DNA of 64,000 nucleotides from Aspidiotus rigidus (GCA_035079385.1 JAVHKY010000026.1:4552501-4616500); one strand, 5' to 3'. Shown: positions 36,301 to 46,829, counted from the first letter of the stretch. The notes: generated from the letters alone by a model not told the origin. Numbers and translations are program-made.

Positions 36301-38316
36301 AAATTCTTTGAGAAAATCCCGGATGTTTCAAATATCAGAATCTTTGGTTCTAGAGCTCTTGTTTTTCAAGAAAATATTCCACGAAGTAAGAAAATTAATC
36401 CGAGAGCTCAAATCATGTACCTATCTGGCTTTACTAATACAGGTTATGAATTCTATGATCCTGAATCTAAGACAATGGTTGAGTCATGTAATGTAATCAT
36501 TCAAGAATTCAAACAATTTAGAGATGATTATCCCTCTCTGAAAACAGAAATATTTCGACTTATAAATGAAGATAACTCAGAAAGTTCTAAAGCTATAGAA
36601 AATTCAAATACACTGATAACAGTAGATGATGATTCAACTATAAATAAAGTCACCGAGAAAAATCAAAATACCATAAATGAAAATAATTCTAGTGAATCTC
36701 ATGAAAAATCGACTATAATACCTAATCAATTATCAAATGAAAATAAATCACTTAATTCTGATGATATAATCACTGAAATTGAATTTGACTGGGATAACTC
36801 TAATTCTGTGGGTTCCAACTATTCTAACGTAAATGATTTGGAAACCGATAATATAGAAGAAGTAACTTATGAAATTGAAATTGATCATCTAAACATGATG
36901 AACAAAAATAACTCTCAAGATGTATTTAACCAACTTTTTAAAAATAGCTCTATCTATACAGAGGAACCTATTTCCTATAAAGAAGCAATGTCTCCGAAAA
37001 ATAAAGCAAAATGGCTACAACCAATTCAAAATGAGTTGGATGCCATGGTACAATTCGATGTATGGGAAATTGTACCCAGAACTAAAGACATGAAAATCAT
37101 ACCACTACGGTGGTTGTTTGCTACAAAAGACGATGGAACTGCTAGACCTAGATTAGTTGCTGTTGGCTGCAGAGACACTGAAATATACTTGAAAGAGGAA
37201 AAATGTGCTCCTACACCATCAGCAATTACAATCAGGTGGTTCCTGGCCCTCTCAATTAAAAAGGAATGGGATATAACTCAAATTGATTTCAAAAGTGCTT
37301 TCCTCAATGGAAAGATAGATAGAGAAAAATACGTTTCGGTGCCCGAGGGTCTTGAAATAGATAAATCAAAATATGTCTGTAAATTAAAGAAAGCAATCTA
37401 TGGCCTGGCAATTGCGCCTAGATGTTGGTACCTAACTTTGAGCAAATACCTCACGGAAAACAATTTCAATACAAGCCCTCGTGAACCTAATGTTTACTTC
37501 AAGAAAAATAAAGAATTGCTAACGTTAATCTTAGTTTATGTCGATGACTGCCTAATAACTGGCAACAATAAAAATGAAATTCTAAAGACCTTAAAAATAC
37601 TTGAAAATCGGTTTTGGATCAAAAATCTTGGTTACCCTAAGAAATTCCTAGGTCTGGAAATAACTCACTACAGTCATAACTCAATTAAACTTCATCAGTC
37701 GACTATGACTAAACAAATCTTGAAGAATTATAGAATGCAAGATTCTAACACCAAACCAACCCCTATGATACCCTTAGGTAACCATAAAGATTTGAAACCA
37801 GAAAATGATAATGCTTTCCCATACAAACAAGCTGTAGGAGAGCTACTTTATCTAGCCAATACTTCTAGACCTGATATTACGTTCGCGGTGAACTATGCTG
37901 CTAGACAGCAAAGTAACCCAACAGATATACACTACACCCTAGTTAAAAGAATTCTTCGTTACTTGCAACATACCCCCGAAGCGGGAATTGTCTACAGGAA
38001 AGGCAAAAATAACTTTGAAGCATGGGTAGATGCTGATTTTGCAGGCGACCCAAAAACTCGAAGGTCAACCTCTGGCTATCTGATTTACGCCTATGGGTGC
38101 TTAATTGGATGGGCAACAAAACTGCAACCAAGTATTGCCGAAAGTTCGGGAGAAGCGGAATACATTGCATTAAATTTGGCTGCCCACGAACTACTCTTTG
38201 TAACTCGTCTGTGTGAAGAGGTTGTGGAAAAAGTAGACTATCCCATCACTGTGTGGGAAGATAACACGACCGCTATAGGTAATTGCTTGACTACGTCTTC
38301 AAAATATTGGAGGTAA
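33307..38316 (+). CDS. Copia gag-pol polyprotein, C-terminally broken
   Basis: 1,669 codons from the ATG at 33307. Order: Ser-rich basic N-terminus and gag; two CX2CX4HX4C zinc knuckles at about residues 555-568 and 575-588; aspartic protease LIDSAASHH (Asp about 615, with DSAAS in place of the commoner DSGAS); integrase zinc-binding segment (HRRFAHLN.. to CLTCGLAK) and catalytic segments HADLMGKID, FRSDHGGEF and HNATIERIN; reverse transcriptase with DFKSAFLNG and YVDD at about 1411-1414; RNase H with WVDADFAGD and SSGEAEYIAL. After VWEDNTTAI the frame is lost. A following segment, QLADLLTKAL to a stop at 38423-38425, continues in another phase, so roughly 30 residues appear deleted with a frameshift. 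This copy is probably not autonomous. Confidence 0.92.
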   Translation: MAPTRKVRISRKKQKDTVGTGEDVPAPKKVSKQGEFSGTSKSNSNESEEDEILKLCPEEEPLTETDRVIKDLSSNDDEVNHADTSNSNDENEYSSPPKSFNGQRRSTNSRSRSTSSKSSRSRSRSTSSKSSKTSSRNSSSSSSLSSSPVRKKRQHRRRNHRNDTINPATIQALTQIVKMVFEEKNNSNSLSFSNAVNQLTSEEARWAVLDKKFGNSFVPRVYAEHEKLTGVNNFLHWEELIKLELKTQNLTGFIKVNKAEGLIEVSPAKREQLDAQALHLIRNSISKNIVSTIRNTESAFSAMQELEKLYNGNRMLDLVTLDNKFDNLRFMVGFSRERFVGDYKRYLEEYEKRGTSYSDEHKISRFLQKIEGIFDPYNQFNTFFNQIATTDKEKLTFQYVAEKFLQMAVKNSSKSIRCTNSKYNSHNSTSDNSKISLTTITNSCSNSSDNSNTPIIINEIFLSDKEQTLKRKNANLSNSSGFNKANVSKKPRFDNSKREDLQKKPNVSGQSKKPVEKNVAKGDKFAAVPLHKKYTKEQMDQLKSMTSEEKEKVRCSKCQEYFHDEKSCPRPGPHCFACKRYDHVLKDCKYLKSESKSGISIDSLNFESKAVLLIDSAASHHGTNESNSLISYVNHENPIPVKTATGDKICNSIGEGTLPVALIFGKVTSKLLIEKVQHVPELKESILSVKSFNKQFKTSLMLNEKSGYLYSRKLRRKLSLISLRNNFYYLPVLTPVKNTEAFELNKVSLDLCQPIDKKSVRKLKRKLNPEQKAKLNAEGKLIHRRFAHLNAAYVNRLKYVTVGLENYNCVEKTQLCLTCGLAKLTRKEFDRDRERATRPGEIIHADLMGKIDPPTFDFKENYILCILDDFTRYLQVFLLERKSDAYESIDEAFKFIQSNHPGSGQFRLFRSDHGGEFDNLRLKSLLSKYGAIFDFSEPYTHQHNATIERINLDVQRWGRALMLESGFPTNLWGLAIKTAAYLFNRIPHIAINFITPFEKFFEKIPDVSNIRIFGSRALVFQENIPRSKKINPRAQIMYLSGFTNTGYEFYDPESKTMVESCNVIIQEFKQFRDDYPSLKTEIFRLINEDNSESSKAIENSNTLITVDDDSTINKVTEKNQNTINENNSSESHEKSTIIPNQLSNENKSLNSDDIITEIEFDWDNSNSVGSNYSNVNDLETDNIEEVTYEIEIDHLNMMNKNNSQDVFNQLFKNSSIYTEEPISYKEAMSPKNKAKWLQPIQNELDAMVQFDVWEIVPRTKDMKIIPLRWLFATKDDGTARPRLVAVGCRDTEIYLKEEKCAPTPSAITIRWFLALSIKKEWDITQIDFKSAFLNGKIDREKYVSVPEGLEIDKSKYVCKLKKAIYGLAIAPRCWYLTLSKYLTENNFNTSPREPNVYFKKNKELLTLILVYVDDCLITGNNKNEILKTLKILENRFWIKNLGYPKKFLGLEITHYSHNSIKLHQSTMTKQILKNYRMQDSNTKPTPMIPLGNHKDLKPENDNAFPYKQAVGELLYLANTSRPDITFAVNYAARQQSNPTDIHYTLVKRILRYLQHTPEAGIVYRKGKNNFEAWVDADFAGDPKTRRSTSGYLIYAYGCLIGWATKLQPSIAESSGEAEYIALNLAAHELLFVTRLCEEVVEKVDYPITVWEDNTTAIGNCLTTSSKYWR

Positions 38317-39360
38317 AGATCAACTAGCTGACCTACTGACCAAAGCCCTCACACAAGACACGTTTGAAAGACTTCGTAACGATATTCTAATTGATGCTCA
38401 GAAATTCTCCAAGAGTAAAATCTAGATGAGTCAATATAAAAATCATATGTATATCAAAAATCTAACTAATTTCTTTGCAAATCTTTGTTTCAGATTAAAA
38501 AAAAAAAAAAAATTCTGTGTATTTCCGTATCCGTTTCTTGCTCCTTCTATAGTTTCCAGAACAGTAGCGATAGAACTAGTTATTTCTGTTTACTACTAGC
38601 TATTCTCAGTTATAATTTTATTTTATGGTTACTCACTTTACGAATTATCTAATAAGTTAGTTCTTTTACAGGATAGTGTAGTTAGTGATACGTAGAGTCT
38701 AAAAATTTGTTTTTCTCGTATCTCTTGTCCCTCACTCATCTATCCTTACCCTGCATTTAATCTATTGATCAAATATCTCTAACTATGCGGTATAGAAAAG
38801 TTGTTACAAATTTCTATTACACGTTTAATTCTTGTATTACTTCCAATACTTTGCATATAAAGTCCAAGAAATTTGTTCTATTCTATCATGTATTAAGATA
38901 CACAGGTTGAGACGGTGAAAATCCGATCGACAAACCATGTAATTCATTACTTATTCTCTACAATTAAAACTAATATGAGCATCACAATATTGTGTTATCC
39001 ATGAATTCTTTGACTTAAAGAAGTTCGGTTCGAAGAAGAAAATTATTCAGAGTAGTACCCTCAACTTCTTGAAAATCGTGGTAATTCTCACACCTAGTTT
39101 GGTCTGCAAGAAATGAATCTAGATTCAAATTACTGCAACATCTATTATAAAAAAAAAAAAAAAAAAATCAAGAGAGTCTGTATGAAATCGAACTAGTTCG
39201 AAAATAGTATGTCAAATTACTGTCTTGGTAATCATCCCAAATCTACAAAACTTAAAGAAAAGATATTTGTATCTGAGTACTGAAAACTCACATACCCCAG
39301 ATATAAACTCGTACTTCCTTAGATGTCTAGGGGTTATAGGTGCTACATCTGAGGGGGCTG
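38317..39360 (+). other. Copia 3' internal non-coding region and polypurine tract
   Basis: After the displaced pol C-terminus (to 38425) there is about 930 bp of A+T-rich non-coding sequence with two A-runs. It ends in GAGGGGG near 39351-39357, a polypurine tract directly before the 3' LTR. Confidence 0.6.
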
Positions 39361-39497
39361 TGTCAGAGTATAGCGCTCCCTACAGAATTCACGCATACTG
39401 CTAAGCTTCATACTTCGCACCTTACCCCAATCCCAAACCTAAACTCGTACTTCTATTGTCGGTGCACTTCAGTCCTACTTCAACGGCTGTATCGAAC
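39361..39497 (+). repeat. Copia 3' LTR, truncated at its right end
   Basis: Identical to the first 137 bp of the 5' LTR, then similarity stops abruptly at ATCGAAC. The terminal 36 bp present in the 5' LTR are missing. Confidence 0.8.
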
Positions 39498-39869
39498 GCA
39501 TAAATACATCCGCTGTTCATTTCGGGTCAATGACGTCATACGTTAGTAGACATGGCTGATACAAAAACACCAGTGCAACCAATGTTTTAAATTCGAAAAT
39601 GCCCCTGTATGCAGGGTTCATATGCCAATGCATCCAGTATTCACAGACTGAAAAACAGATGAAAGACTGAATTTTTGTTGTCAAAGTAATGTTCGAAACA
39701 CCTCGTCGTTTGAAACAATTTTTTTTTTTTTTACAAACTTCATTCTATTATCACCATAATGCCAATGCGCGCCATTTCCTTTCTGGGCTGGCTGAAGTAT
39801 TTGCCATGCGAGCTTTGGAAGTAAGTTATTTTATAAATTTGCTTAATTTGATGGGTTCAATGAACCGAT

Positions 39870-40560
39870 GTTCTTCCAATACTATTACTTCTAGCAAACA
39901 ACTCGCAGGATACCGACAGTCGTTTGGATTTGACACCAATGAAGCCAGTATTAGACGCGTAACGGTCGATGAAATTATGCGGGATTATAGTGCCGGGTTC
40001 GATATTACCTCCAGCACATTAGATCTGATACAGAAACACGTACGTCCATGGCTTGTAATGATTAGTAAGTTATTTTAATAATTCAAAGCATCAAAGTTCT
40101 TTCAATACTATTACTTTTAGCAAACAACTCGTAGGATACCGACAGTCGTCTGGATTTCTCACCAATGAAGCCATTATTAGATGTACCGTCTATGTGGCTC
40201 AAATGCCTGCATCCACAAAATGCGTAGCAGTTGACGAAATTATGCGGAATTGAAGTACCGGATTCAATATTACTTACAGCACATCAGATCTGATACAGAA
40301 ACACGTACGTCCATGGCTTGCAATGATTAGTAAGTTATTTTAATAATTCAAAGGATTAAAGTTCTTTCAATACCATTACTTTTAGCAAACAACTCGCCCG
40401 ATACCGACAGTCGTCTGGATTTCTAACCAATGAAGCCAGTATTAGATGAACCATCTATATGGCTCAAATGCCCGCATACACGAAATGCATAACGGTTGAC
40501 AAAATTATGCGAGATTAATGTATCAGTTTTCGTACACAAACACGTACGTCCAAGAAATGG
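39870..40560 (+). repeat. Three tandem exon-like units
   Basis: Three diverged copies start at 39870, 40096 and 40361 (spacing 226 and 265 bp). Each begins with a pyrimidine-rich tract ending in TAG, then CAAACAACTCGC-type sequence with GATACCGACAGTCGT and CCAATGAAGCCA. The first two end in GATTAGTAAGTT, a donor-like site. Copies 2 and 3 have about 39 bp absent from copy 1. Only copy 1 is open in one frame (TVDEIMRDYSAGFDITSS); copies 2 and 3 have stops. No family is recognised. Confidence 0.55.
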
Positions 40561-42330
40561 TTCAAAATATAGATAGCTCGTAAGTCTACAAAAGTTATTG
40601 ACAATTGGCCTTTGATATAAAGTATTGATTGTAATCCTTGAATTAGATATGAGAATGCATACCTGCACACTTACGGTATCATGAGCACTCTGAGGAAAGC
40701 AAGAAAGACAATGACGACCACGTTTACGGTGAAGTTGCAGGCAAAGATGTACGAACCATTGGTTGAAAAGTCTTATCCGAGGTGAGTATGAAAACATAAA
40801 ACGTTCAACGAGAAAGCCTTCAATTTCATCTCAAACCCTACTCATAGAGTTTTTTACTTATTTACTATTCAGTTTGTGATTTCTTCCGAACGATCTGCTC
40901 ATAAGGAGAATTGAACCAACTGTGAAAAACAAAAAGAACTCACAAAACAGAAAATATCTAAAAACCCAAGAGTTCGAGAGCGGACAGTAATTTTCAGGTC
41001 GAATTCCATAACACAGAAGAATGAGATATTATATTGGCCGATGTTCGTGATATCGAATTTGGAGACAATCCATCACAAGTCCGACTGATGAAAGTGAGAT
41101 ATTCCAAAATCTTATGACTGTTAATTAATTATTGTTTCTTTTTACCACTTATTTGCGTTCTCAAGAAAATAGAAAAGTCGAGTTACTCCGTATTTCGAAT
41201 GGACATGAAGATTACTTTTGTTTCGTGTTTCTCGTTTTGGGTTGAGTCTGTGATGGTTCATGATTGGGTAACGTTTTCGCTAATTTCATTGGATCCCAAG
41301 CCTAGTCTACAAAACTTGAATATTATTCCATACTATTCACAAATTTTTGTTTAAAAAAAAGGAATTGAAGCTTTTTGATATCTGGTTCAGTGGGAATATT
41401 TTTAGTACCATTCAAGTGTCAATCATTTTTCAAATAAGTGGAGTCGTTCTTTGATCGCGTTCACTCATCATGCACCTACAATGTTTATAAAATTTTGATG
41501 AGAAATTCGAATTGGTTTTTCGGTTCTGCTGTGCTGTTTGCAGTGCCATTCGAAGGCTAAATATTAATTTGCTATCGAATTTTTTTCAGTTTGGAGTCAA
41601 CTAATCTTGAAAGTTTTATGTTAATTCAATTGTTTCATCACGTTAATAACTAATTTTTTTCCATATACGTGAACTGGTTTTTTACGTTCAGTTTTCAGAA
41701 GATAAAATTTGCCTCAGATATGTGTATTCAATTACTGTTTTCATTTTTTCATTATTTGCATTAATGTTGTCTGTATCTCAATTGTGCATTTATACTTTGT
41801 TTTCCCCCGTATGGAAATTCTGCCTCCTCCCCATCAAAATTGAAAATAATTTTAGCTGGTCTCGCAGTTCTAATTGGAGTTCCGCCTTCCATATCTGAAA
41901 TTTCAATTAAATATAGGTAAAAACACTAGATCTTGCGTTGTTTCAATATTGAATTGTTCCAGATTGTTTATCATTGTACTGGCAGCAGTTAATTATTTTA
42001 TTCGTAAAAGTATGATAAAACTCGAGAATGCAATGTACTCAAAAAGTAAAATATAACTTCTGTCCGGGCAAAGCCTTTTTCATTTTTTTTTTTTTTTTTA
42101 ATTTTACAAGTTCTTGCCTGTATTTGGGTTTTAAGCTCGATGGTGAATCAAATATAGATGCGTTGGATCTAATTTCCTATGTTTAGATGAGAGATGTTGT
42201 TTTGAAAGGATGGAGGTCATCGGCGAGAGTTGTTTAAATGGATGGTAAAATCTGATGGGTTCGGCAGAGAGGACCTGAAGATAGGCTTGCAAAATGTGGG
42301 TGGCTGTTACAAGAGAACTGAGATTATGGT
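40561..42330. other. No gene recognised
   Basis: A+T-rich intergenic sequence. A segment near 40660-40790 ends in a donor-like GAGGTGAGT and might be an old exon related to the triplication to its left, but no frame is convincing. Confidence 0.3.
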
Positions 42331-42775
42331 ATACACATGATGACGAAGATGCGTTTTCTTTATTATTGAAAAAAACGACGATTTCAGCCAAGCAATTGAA
42401 ATGTCTTCTTCCTTATCTCCAAGTTTTATTCCCAACCATTTTTTTTTTTTAAATTGTTTAAGTACTCAATATGGTCCTTTGTATGGTGTTTCAAGCGGGC
42501 GTTGGACTCTTCCTACTCTTACGTAAACATGTGTTACATCCTTAAGATCTGAATGGACAAATATTTTTTTCCCCTTTGCAGACGTTGAGGAAAACTGGAT
42601 GTAAATTTTGGAAGACGTGGCAAAATTTTTAGACATACTCATGAAAGTCAACTATCTTGCCCTCCTCCGTATTTTTTATGAAATCCCCAGGTAGCCTTAG
42701 GGTGATTTCCAAAGCAAACTCTGCACAAGATGTCCCTGAATTGTCTTTAGGGGCGGCGTGAAGTCTCAATAATTC
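42330..42775 (-). pseudogene. Ty3/gypsy integrase C-terminal relic
   Basis: On the - strand, in broken frames, the order is that of a gypsy-type pol C-terminus: SCAEFALEITLRLPGDF, then KDVTHVYVRVGRVQRPLE and TPYKGPY, then DISIAWLKSSF. These correspond to the AElvyG..LRLPGeff, hVfvRvd.v..pL..pYeGPy and VSidRLKpaf signatures. Stops and frameshifts interrupt it (for example a TGA after YKGPY). Neither LTRs nor other pol domains were found nearby. Confidence 0.65.
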
Positions 42776-43358
42776 CCTATTTGAGACTGCTTATTTCGAT
42801 TATACCGTCGACCTCGGATTTACACCCAGTTGTCTTTATGTGTTGTCCTTCAGACAATTTATTTGTATTGTAATATCTCCCAACAAGTGAAAAATTTCTT
42901 GCATTTTATTATTAAATTGTTTATTGCTCGTATTGTCACTATCTTTATTATTTTAATCATGAAATCAACCTTTTCAGGATTTCCTTGATCTATGACAACC
43001 GAATTAATGATGACCATGCAGTCAGCAATGTGTACCACAAGAACATTGGCTGCAACGCGAGTAGTCCGATGGAAGAGAACGTTATCATTTTGATAGATTG
43101 TCATACCACAATTTCACATAATATTATAAACTTATTTTGCGTGTACTTCTCTTGTAGTTCACAGAATTTCAATATAAAATCAAATGAACCTATAATTGAA
43201 TAGTATTCTTCATTTGCATTATCATTTTTTTCTCTTTCAAAAGTTTATTTACTCAGTAAAGTAGGTAAATGAGATTTCCTATGTTGATAGAACGTTGATT
43301 GATATAAAAGTAGTTCACACCTATTTTAAAAAAAGACTATTATGTGACTGTGCTAAAT
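42776..43358. other. No gene recognised
   Basis: A+T-rich interval between the gypsy relic and the next TIR element. Short open frames on both strands overlap each other and lack recognisable motifs. Confidence 0.3.
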
Positions 43359-44232
43359 AGTCCAGTAAAATTAGCCATTGTAATAAACAATAAATGGTAC
43401 TGAAGCGAAATTTGGAAAAGTTGTTGGGAACTTTCTGGTGAGTCTTTTCCCGAGTTTCCCCAACATTCCGGGTGGCTACAGCGCGTGACAAGTCCGTATG
43501 TAAGAATCTAGATCAGGTATACCACGCGACGCGAGTCACCTATTACATTATTTTCGTTGGTACCAGTAAGTCGTAGATAGGGATTATTATAAAAAAAAAT
43601 GAATAATGATAAGTAAGAAAAGATAAATTTCATTTTAATCCTTTGTAAACTCAAAAATTCTCAATTTTACATGCTTTTGTAACTGACTTTCTACTTGTAA
43701 GTATTGAAAAATAAAAAGATTAGAAAATGGAAAATAAATTATGGTATTGATTATAAAGTGTTGATGTCCTCTTAAAATAGTAGATGAAGAATCTATACCC
43801 AACCACATTAATTTGTTCCCGGGCCACTCGACGCGCAGAAACAATAACTCGCATTTTTGTATGGTAGAACACAATGTGCTGCGCAAATCAATGTCAATTA
43901 TACAGAGTAGTAAGAGGTGTTCACTTGTCACGCGCTGTAGCGGCGTAACAGTGCATACAGAAAAAATATGTAGAGAGCTTTTTTATAGGAAATTTTACGA
44001 GGAGCAATTTTTGTTTGAACTTTTTTTCTCTAAAATCATTTGTTTGCGAATGAGAGCTAGAAAATTAACAAAAATTCTTCTTTGTACCCCCCCTGGGAAA
44101 AGCTCCACCCGGAATGTTGGGGAAACTTGGGAAAAGACTCACCAGAAAGTTCCCAACAACTTTTCCAAGTTTCGCTTCTGTACCATTTATTGTTTTTTTC
44201 GACCTTTAAAATGGCTAATTTTACTGGACTAA
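43359..44232. mobile_element. Non-autonomous DNA transposon with about 110-bp TIRs and an inner inverted pair
   Basis: AGTCCAGTAAAATTAGCCAT at the left edge is mirrored at 44213-44232. The inverted match continues through AACAATAAATGGTAC, GGAAAAGTTGTTGGGAAC, TTTCTGGTGAGTCTTTTCCC and CCCCAACATTCCGGGTGG (43460-43475 against about 44104-44121). A second inverted pair (CTACAGCGCGTGACAAG near 43477, CTTGTCACGCGCTGTAG near 43925-43941) lies just inside, suggesting nesting. There is no transposase. Superfamily unknown. Confidence 0.7.
43473..43945. mobile_element. Inner inverted-repeat element nested in 43359..44232
   Basis: Bounded by GGCTACAGCGCGTGACAAG and its near complement CTTGTCACGCGCTGTAGC. 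The interior is A+T-rich and non-coding. It may be a separate insertion or the remaining core of the outer element. Confidence 0.45.
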
Positions 44233-44504
44233 AATGAGCAGTTGAAAAATGAGTTATTATCTATCAAACGCTTTCTAATTTTATCAAGAACTTTTCAAGT
44301 ACAATGAGCACTTTGTATGATTTTGAGGGATAGACAGATGGCAATATATTCATAGCGCACCCACCACATACTTTTTCATTTTATAGAAAATTTTCTTCAG
44401 TACCTATATTTTTTCGGTGAATTCTCTCAGTGCATTGTCTAGCTCGGTAGTGGATTATAGGCTTATTCTTAGGTCAATCACGTCCGATGGTACTGTACTG
44501 CTCG

Positions 44505-45700
44505 TTATGTATCCCAGTCAGTCTTTTTAGTGGCCAGAGGGTGAGGGGCTGGCTTCCTTAATATCGTGCTCCTAACCAACAGAAGGACTGGACAATGATC
44601 TGAAGAAAGGTCGTTCTTATTTACGGCTTCAGTGTAGTTCATGGAAATTCCTTTCACAACAAAGAAGTGAAGTAGGTCCGGAATCTTCCTAGGGTCTGAC
44701 CAGTAAGTTGATTCAACACCAGTGATAGGTCTACTATTGAAGCTGTCCATGGCCTTACCGCGTTTGAATGTAGTTCTAGATGGTTGGAGTTGAAGTCTCC
44801 TCTAAAAATCCAGCCGATACCTAGGTTCTGAAATAAGCCTGAGAAAGTGGCCTCGTCGGCGCTTGGGCTGGCATTGGGTTGGCAGTATACAGCAGTAATG
44901 CTGACAGTGTTTCCGTTGACTTTGGTCATAGTGGTCACTGCCTGCACATTTGGTTCTTGGCATTTGTAGGACTCATGATGCAGGATTGTATTTCGGGCAA
45001 ATATTACCGCTCCAACTTGCGCTTTGCCGCTAGGATGATGGCTGGAGTACATAGTGTAGTTTTGTAGTCTCTTGATGTAGTACCGGCCAATGAAGTGTGT
45101 TTCCAATACTAGCGCAATTACAACTTTTTGACTTTATAAAAAAATTTCAAATTCGTGTTTCCTAATTAAAAGGCCATTTGCGTTCCAAGTTAAAATTTTA
45201 GTTAACATTATCACTTTATCTTCTTGTAAGGGGCTCCTTAATGGGGTTTAACGAAGGCATACTTATTGTTCTCTCAGCTGGATACCCTAGCCTCAATGTT
45301 TTGTACAGATATTCTCAGTTCTTGCAACAACTGTGATATTTTGGTGATAGTTTTATCAGGTTGAGTTTTACCTTCATTATTAGCTTCAAGCTGTTTTCCA
45401 AGAGCTGTGGCATACGTTTTGCCTAAGTTTCTATCTGCAGGCAATTTATAATCCTTGCTTTTTTCGTGGAGTCTTTTTTTTGCTGTAACATGAGCAGTAG
45501 ATTCTGTGATAGACTTAGTTTCATTTTCGTAGACTGGGCATCCTTTATAATTCGCCGTGTGGTTGCCTTGGCAGTCCGCGCACTTCATCTCCTTGTTATT
45601 TAGTCTTTTGACAATCATTGGTCAGGTGATCATTTCCGCATACTACACATTTCGGGGGTCTTCTACAGTATTTTTGACTGTAACCTATGTTTTGGCACCT
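44505..45700 (-). pseudogene. Jockey-type LINE fragment (ORF1 3' end, ORF2 endonuclease 5' part)
   Basis: On the - strand: gag zinc knuckles CVVCGNDHLTNDC and, after a frameshift, CADCQGNHTANYKGC near 45560-45700; then ORF2 begins near 45208 with LTKILTWNANGL, typical of the APE-like endonuclease N-terminus. ETHFIGRYYI, TAVYCQPNASPS, FRGDFNSNH and SDHCPVLL follow, with at least one stop and frameshifts. The reverse transcriptase that should come next is missing: similarity ends near 44505. LINEs are usually truncated at the 5' side, so a later deletion is likely. Confidence 0.75.
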
Positions 45701-45889
45701 TTAGCCTACAAATTAAAATCATTAAGTACCCCCAAATTTTATTTCATGCGCCGTAAAATTTTATTTTCAAATACTCTCGATCCACTATCGTGCTCCTTCC
45801 ACCATCAAGCCTACTGTGTTTCGAAAAAATTGTCTCTATTCATAAAGATGAAATACTCCAGAACTTGTCAGTACCTATTTTAGGACACT

Positions 45890-46001
45890 GGAGGTATTCT
45901 CGCTCAATGTAAATAAACGGAGGGGGGCGATGGTGAACCCATAAAGAACGTACATCACCTTTGGATTCAATGTTTGTTTACATTGAGCGAGAATAATTCT
46001 A
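45890..46001. mobile_element. Hairpin MITE (family copy 2)
   Basis: About 112 bp with ends GAGGTATTCTCGCTCAATGT and ACATTGAGCGAGAATAATTC, then AAATAAAC/GTTTGTTTAC further in. The termini match the element at 2164..2340, but the interior is different and GC-richer (GGAGGGGGGCGATGG). Confidence 0.65.
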
Positions 46002-46110
46002 GTATCGATCTATTTGTAAGCAGCTTATTTTATTGATGATATTTAGCCCATAGATAATGTATCTGTACAGGAGTAGCCCTAGTACAAGTAACAATTTCTA
46101 TTACGTGACC

Positions 46111-46394
46111 TGTCACAAGAAAACCCTCCTGAGCGTCCCAAAAAACGACCAAAGAAAAGAGAATGTTTCAATTTATTAAAACTACTTCAAGTCATGTAGG
46201 CCTATTTGTCTTCCTTGGACTCTTGTAAAGGTTTTCTTGTCACCGATTGTTGTGAACTATTGCAAGGAAACATCTCCAAAAGACCAAGAAACATGCCAAT
46301 TGATATTTTCCACTTGAGGTGATTTTAATAAATTGAAAAATAAACTTTCTCTTGATCACTTTTTTGGACATTCGGGGGAGTTTTCTGATGACAG
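46111..46394. mobile_element. Old MITE with about 75-bp imperfect inverted ends
   Basis: TGTCACAAGAAAACCCTCCT at the left pairs with the complement of AGTTTTCTGATGACA at the right. Similarity continues through CAAAAAACGACCAAAGAAAA and TTTCAATTTATTAAAA. Many mismatches indicate age. Non-coding. Confidence 0.55.
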
Positions 46395-46448
46395 ATCACA
46401 AATAAGTATTTGGTAACACATATCTGTTCCCCAAAAGATCAATGTAAG

Positions 46449-46829
46449 TTACCAGCAGAACTCATTGGTAGTACTTAGCAGTGAACTCTTTGCGATCGTG
46501 ACCGCACACTTGCCAGGAGTTCCGCTGCTAAGTTCTGATGAGGTATAATCCCGGTCTCTCGTGTGACATACGCGATTTTTCTCTGCTTCAGTTTGTAACA
46601 TCATTTGTACTTGCAAAATAGTGTTATTATCGACTCTTTCCATGACGTTGCATGACTGAATATTTTCCACAATTTCTTGAAATGAAACACCATGATCATT
46701 GACTATAGGTGAGGTGGAATCAAGAAATAAGGTTAACGACCAAAATGAAAAATTGCATAACAGAAAGTTGAAAATCCCGACAGGCATTCCACAGCATACA
46801 GACCGCGTCAAGCATTTTTGTTTATACAC
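46449..46829 (-). CDS. Hypothetical small protein, possible secretion signal
   Basis: A 126-codon frame, unrecognised. From an internal Met (MPVGIFNFLLCNFSFWS) a hydrophobic stretch resembles a signal peptide, followed by a polar region with a few Cys residues (IQSCNVMERVDNN, GKCAVTIAKSS). No introns, homologs or promoter can be argued, and its neighbours are transposon relics. It may be a chance open frame. Confidence 0.18.
   Translation of the reverse strand: MYKQKCLTRSVCCGMPVGIFNFLLCNFSFWSLTLFLDSTSPIVNDHGVSFQEIVENIQSCNVMERVDNNTILQVQMMLQTEAEKNRVCHTRDRDYTSSELSSGTPGKCAVTIAKSSLLSTTNEFCW

Larger units (their letters stand above)
32939..39497 (+). mobile_element. Ty1/copia LTR retrotransposon, nearly complete
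   Basis: About 6.6 kb: 5' LTR, primer-binding site, one long gag-pol frame, polypurine tract, 3' LTR. The two LTRs are identical over their shared 137 bp, which implies a young insertion, yet the 3' LTR lacks its last 36 bp and RNase H is broken. No target-site duplication can be seen, as expected if the right edge is truncated. The domain order protease-integrase-RT-RNase H assigns it to the copia superfamily. Confidence 0.92.
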
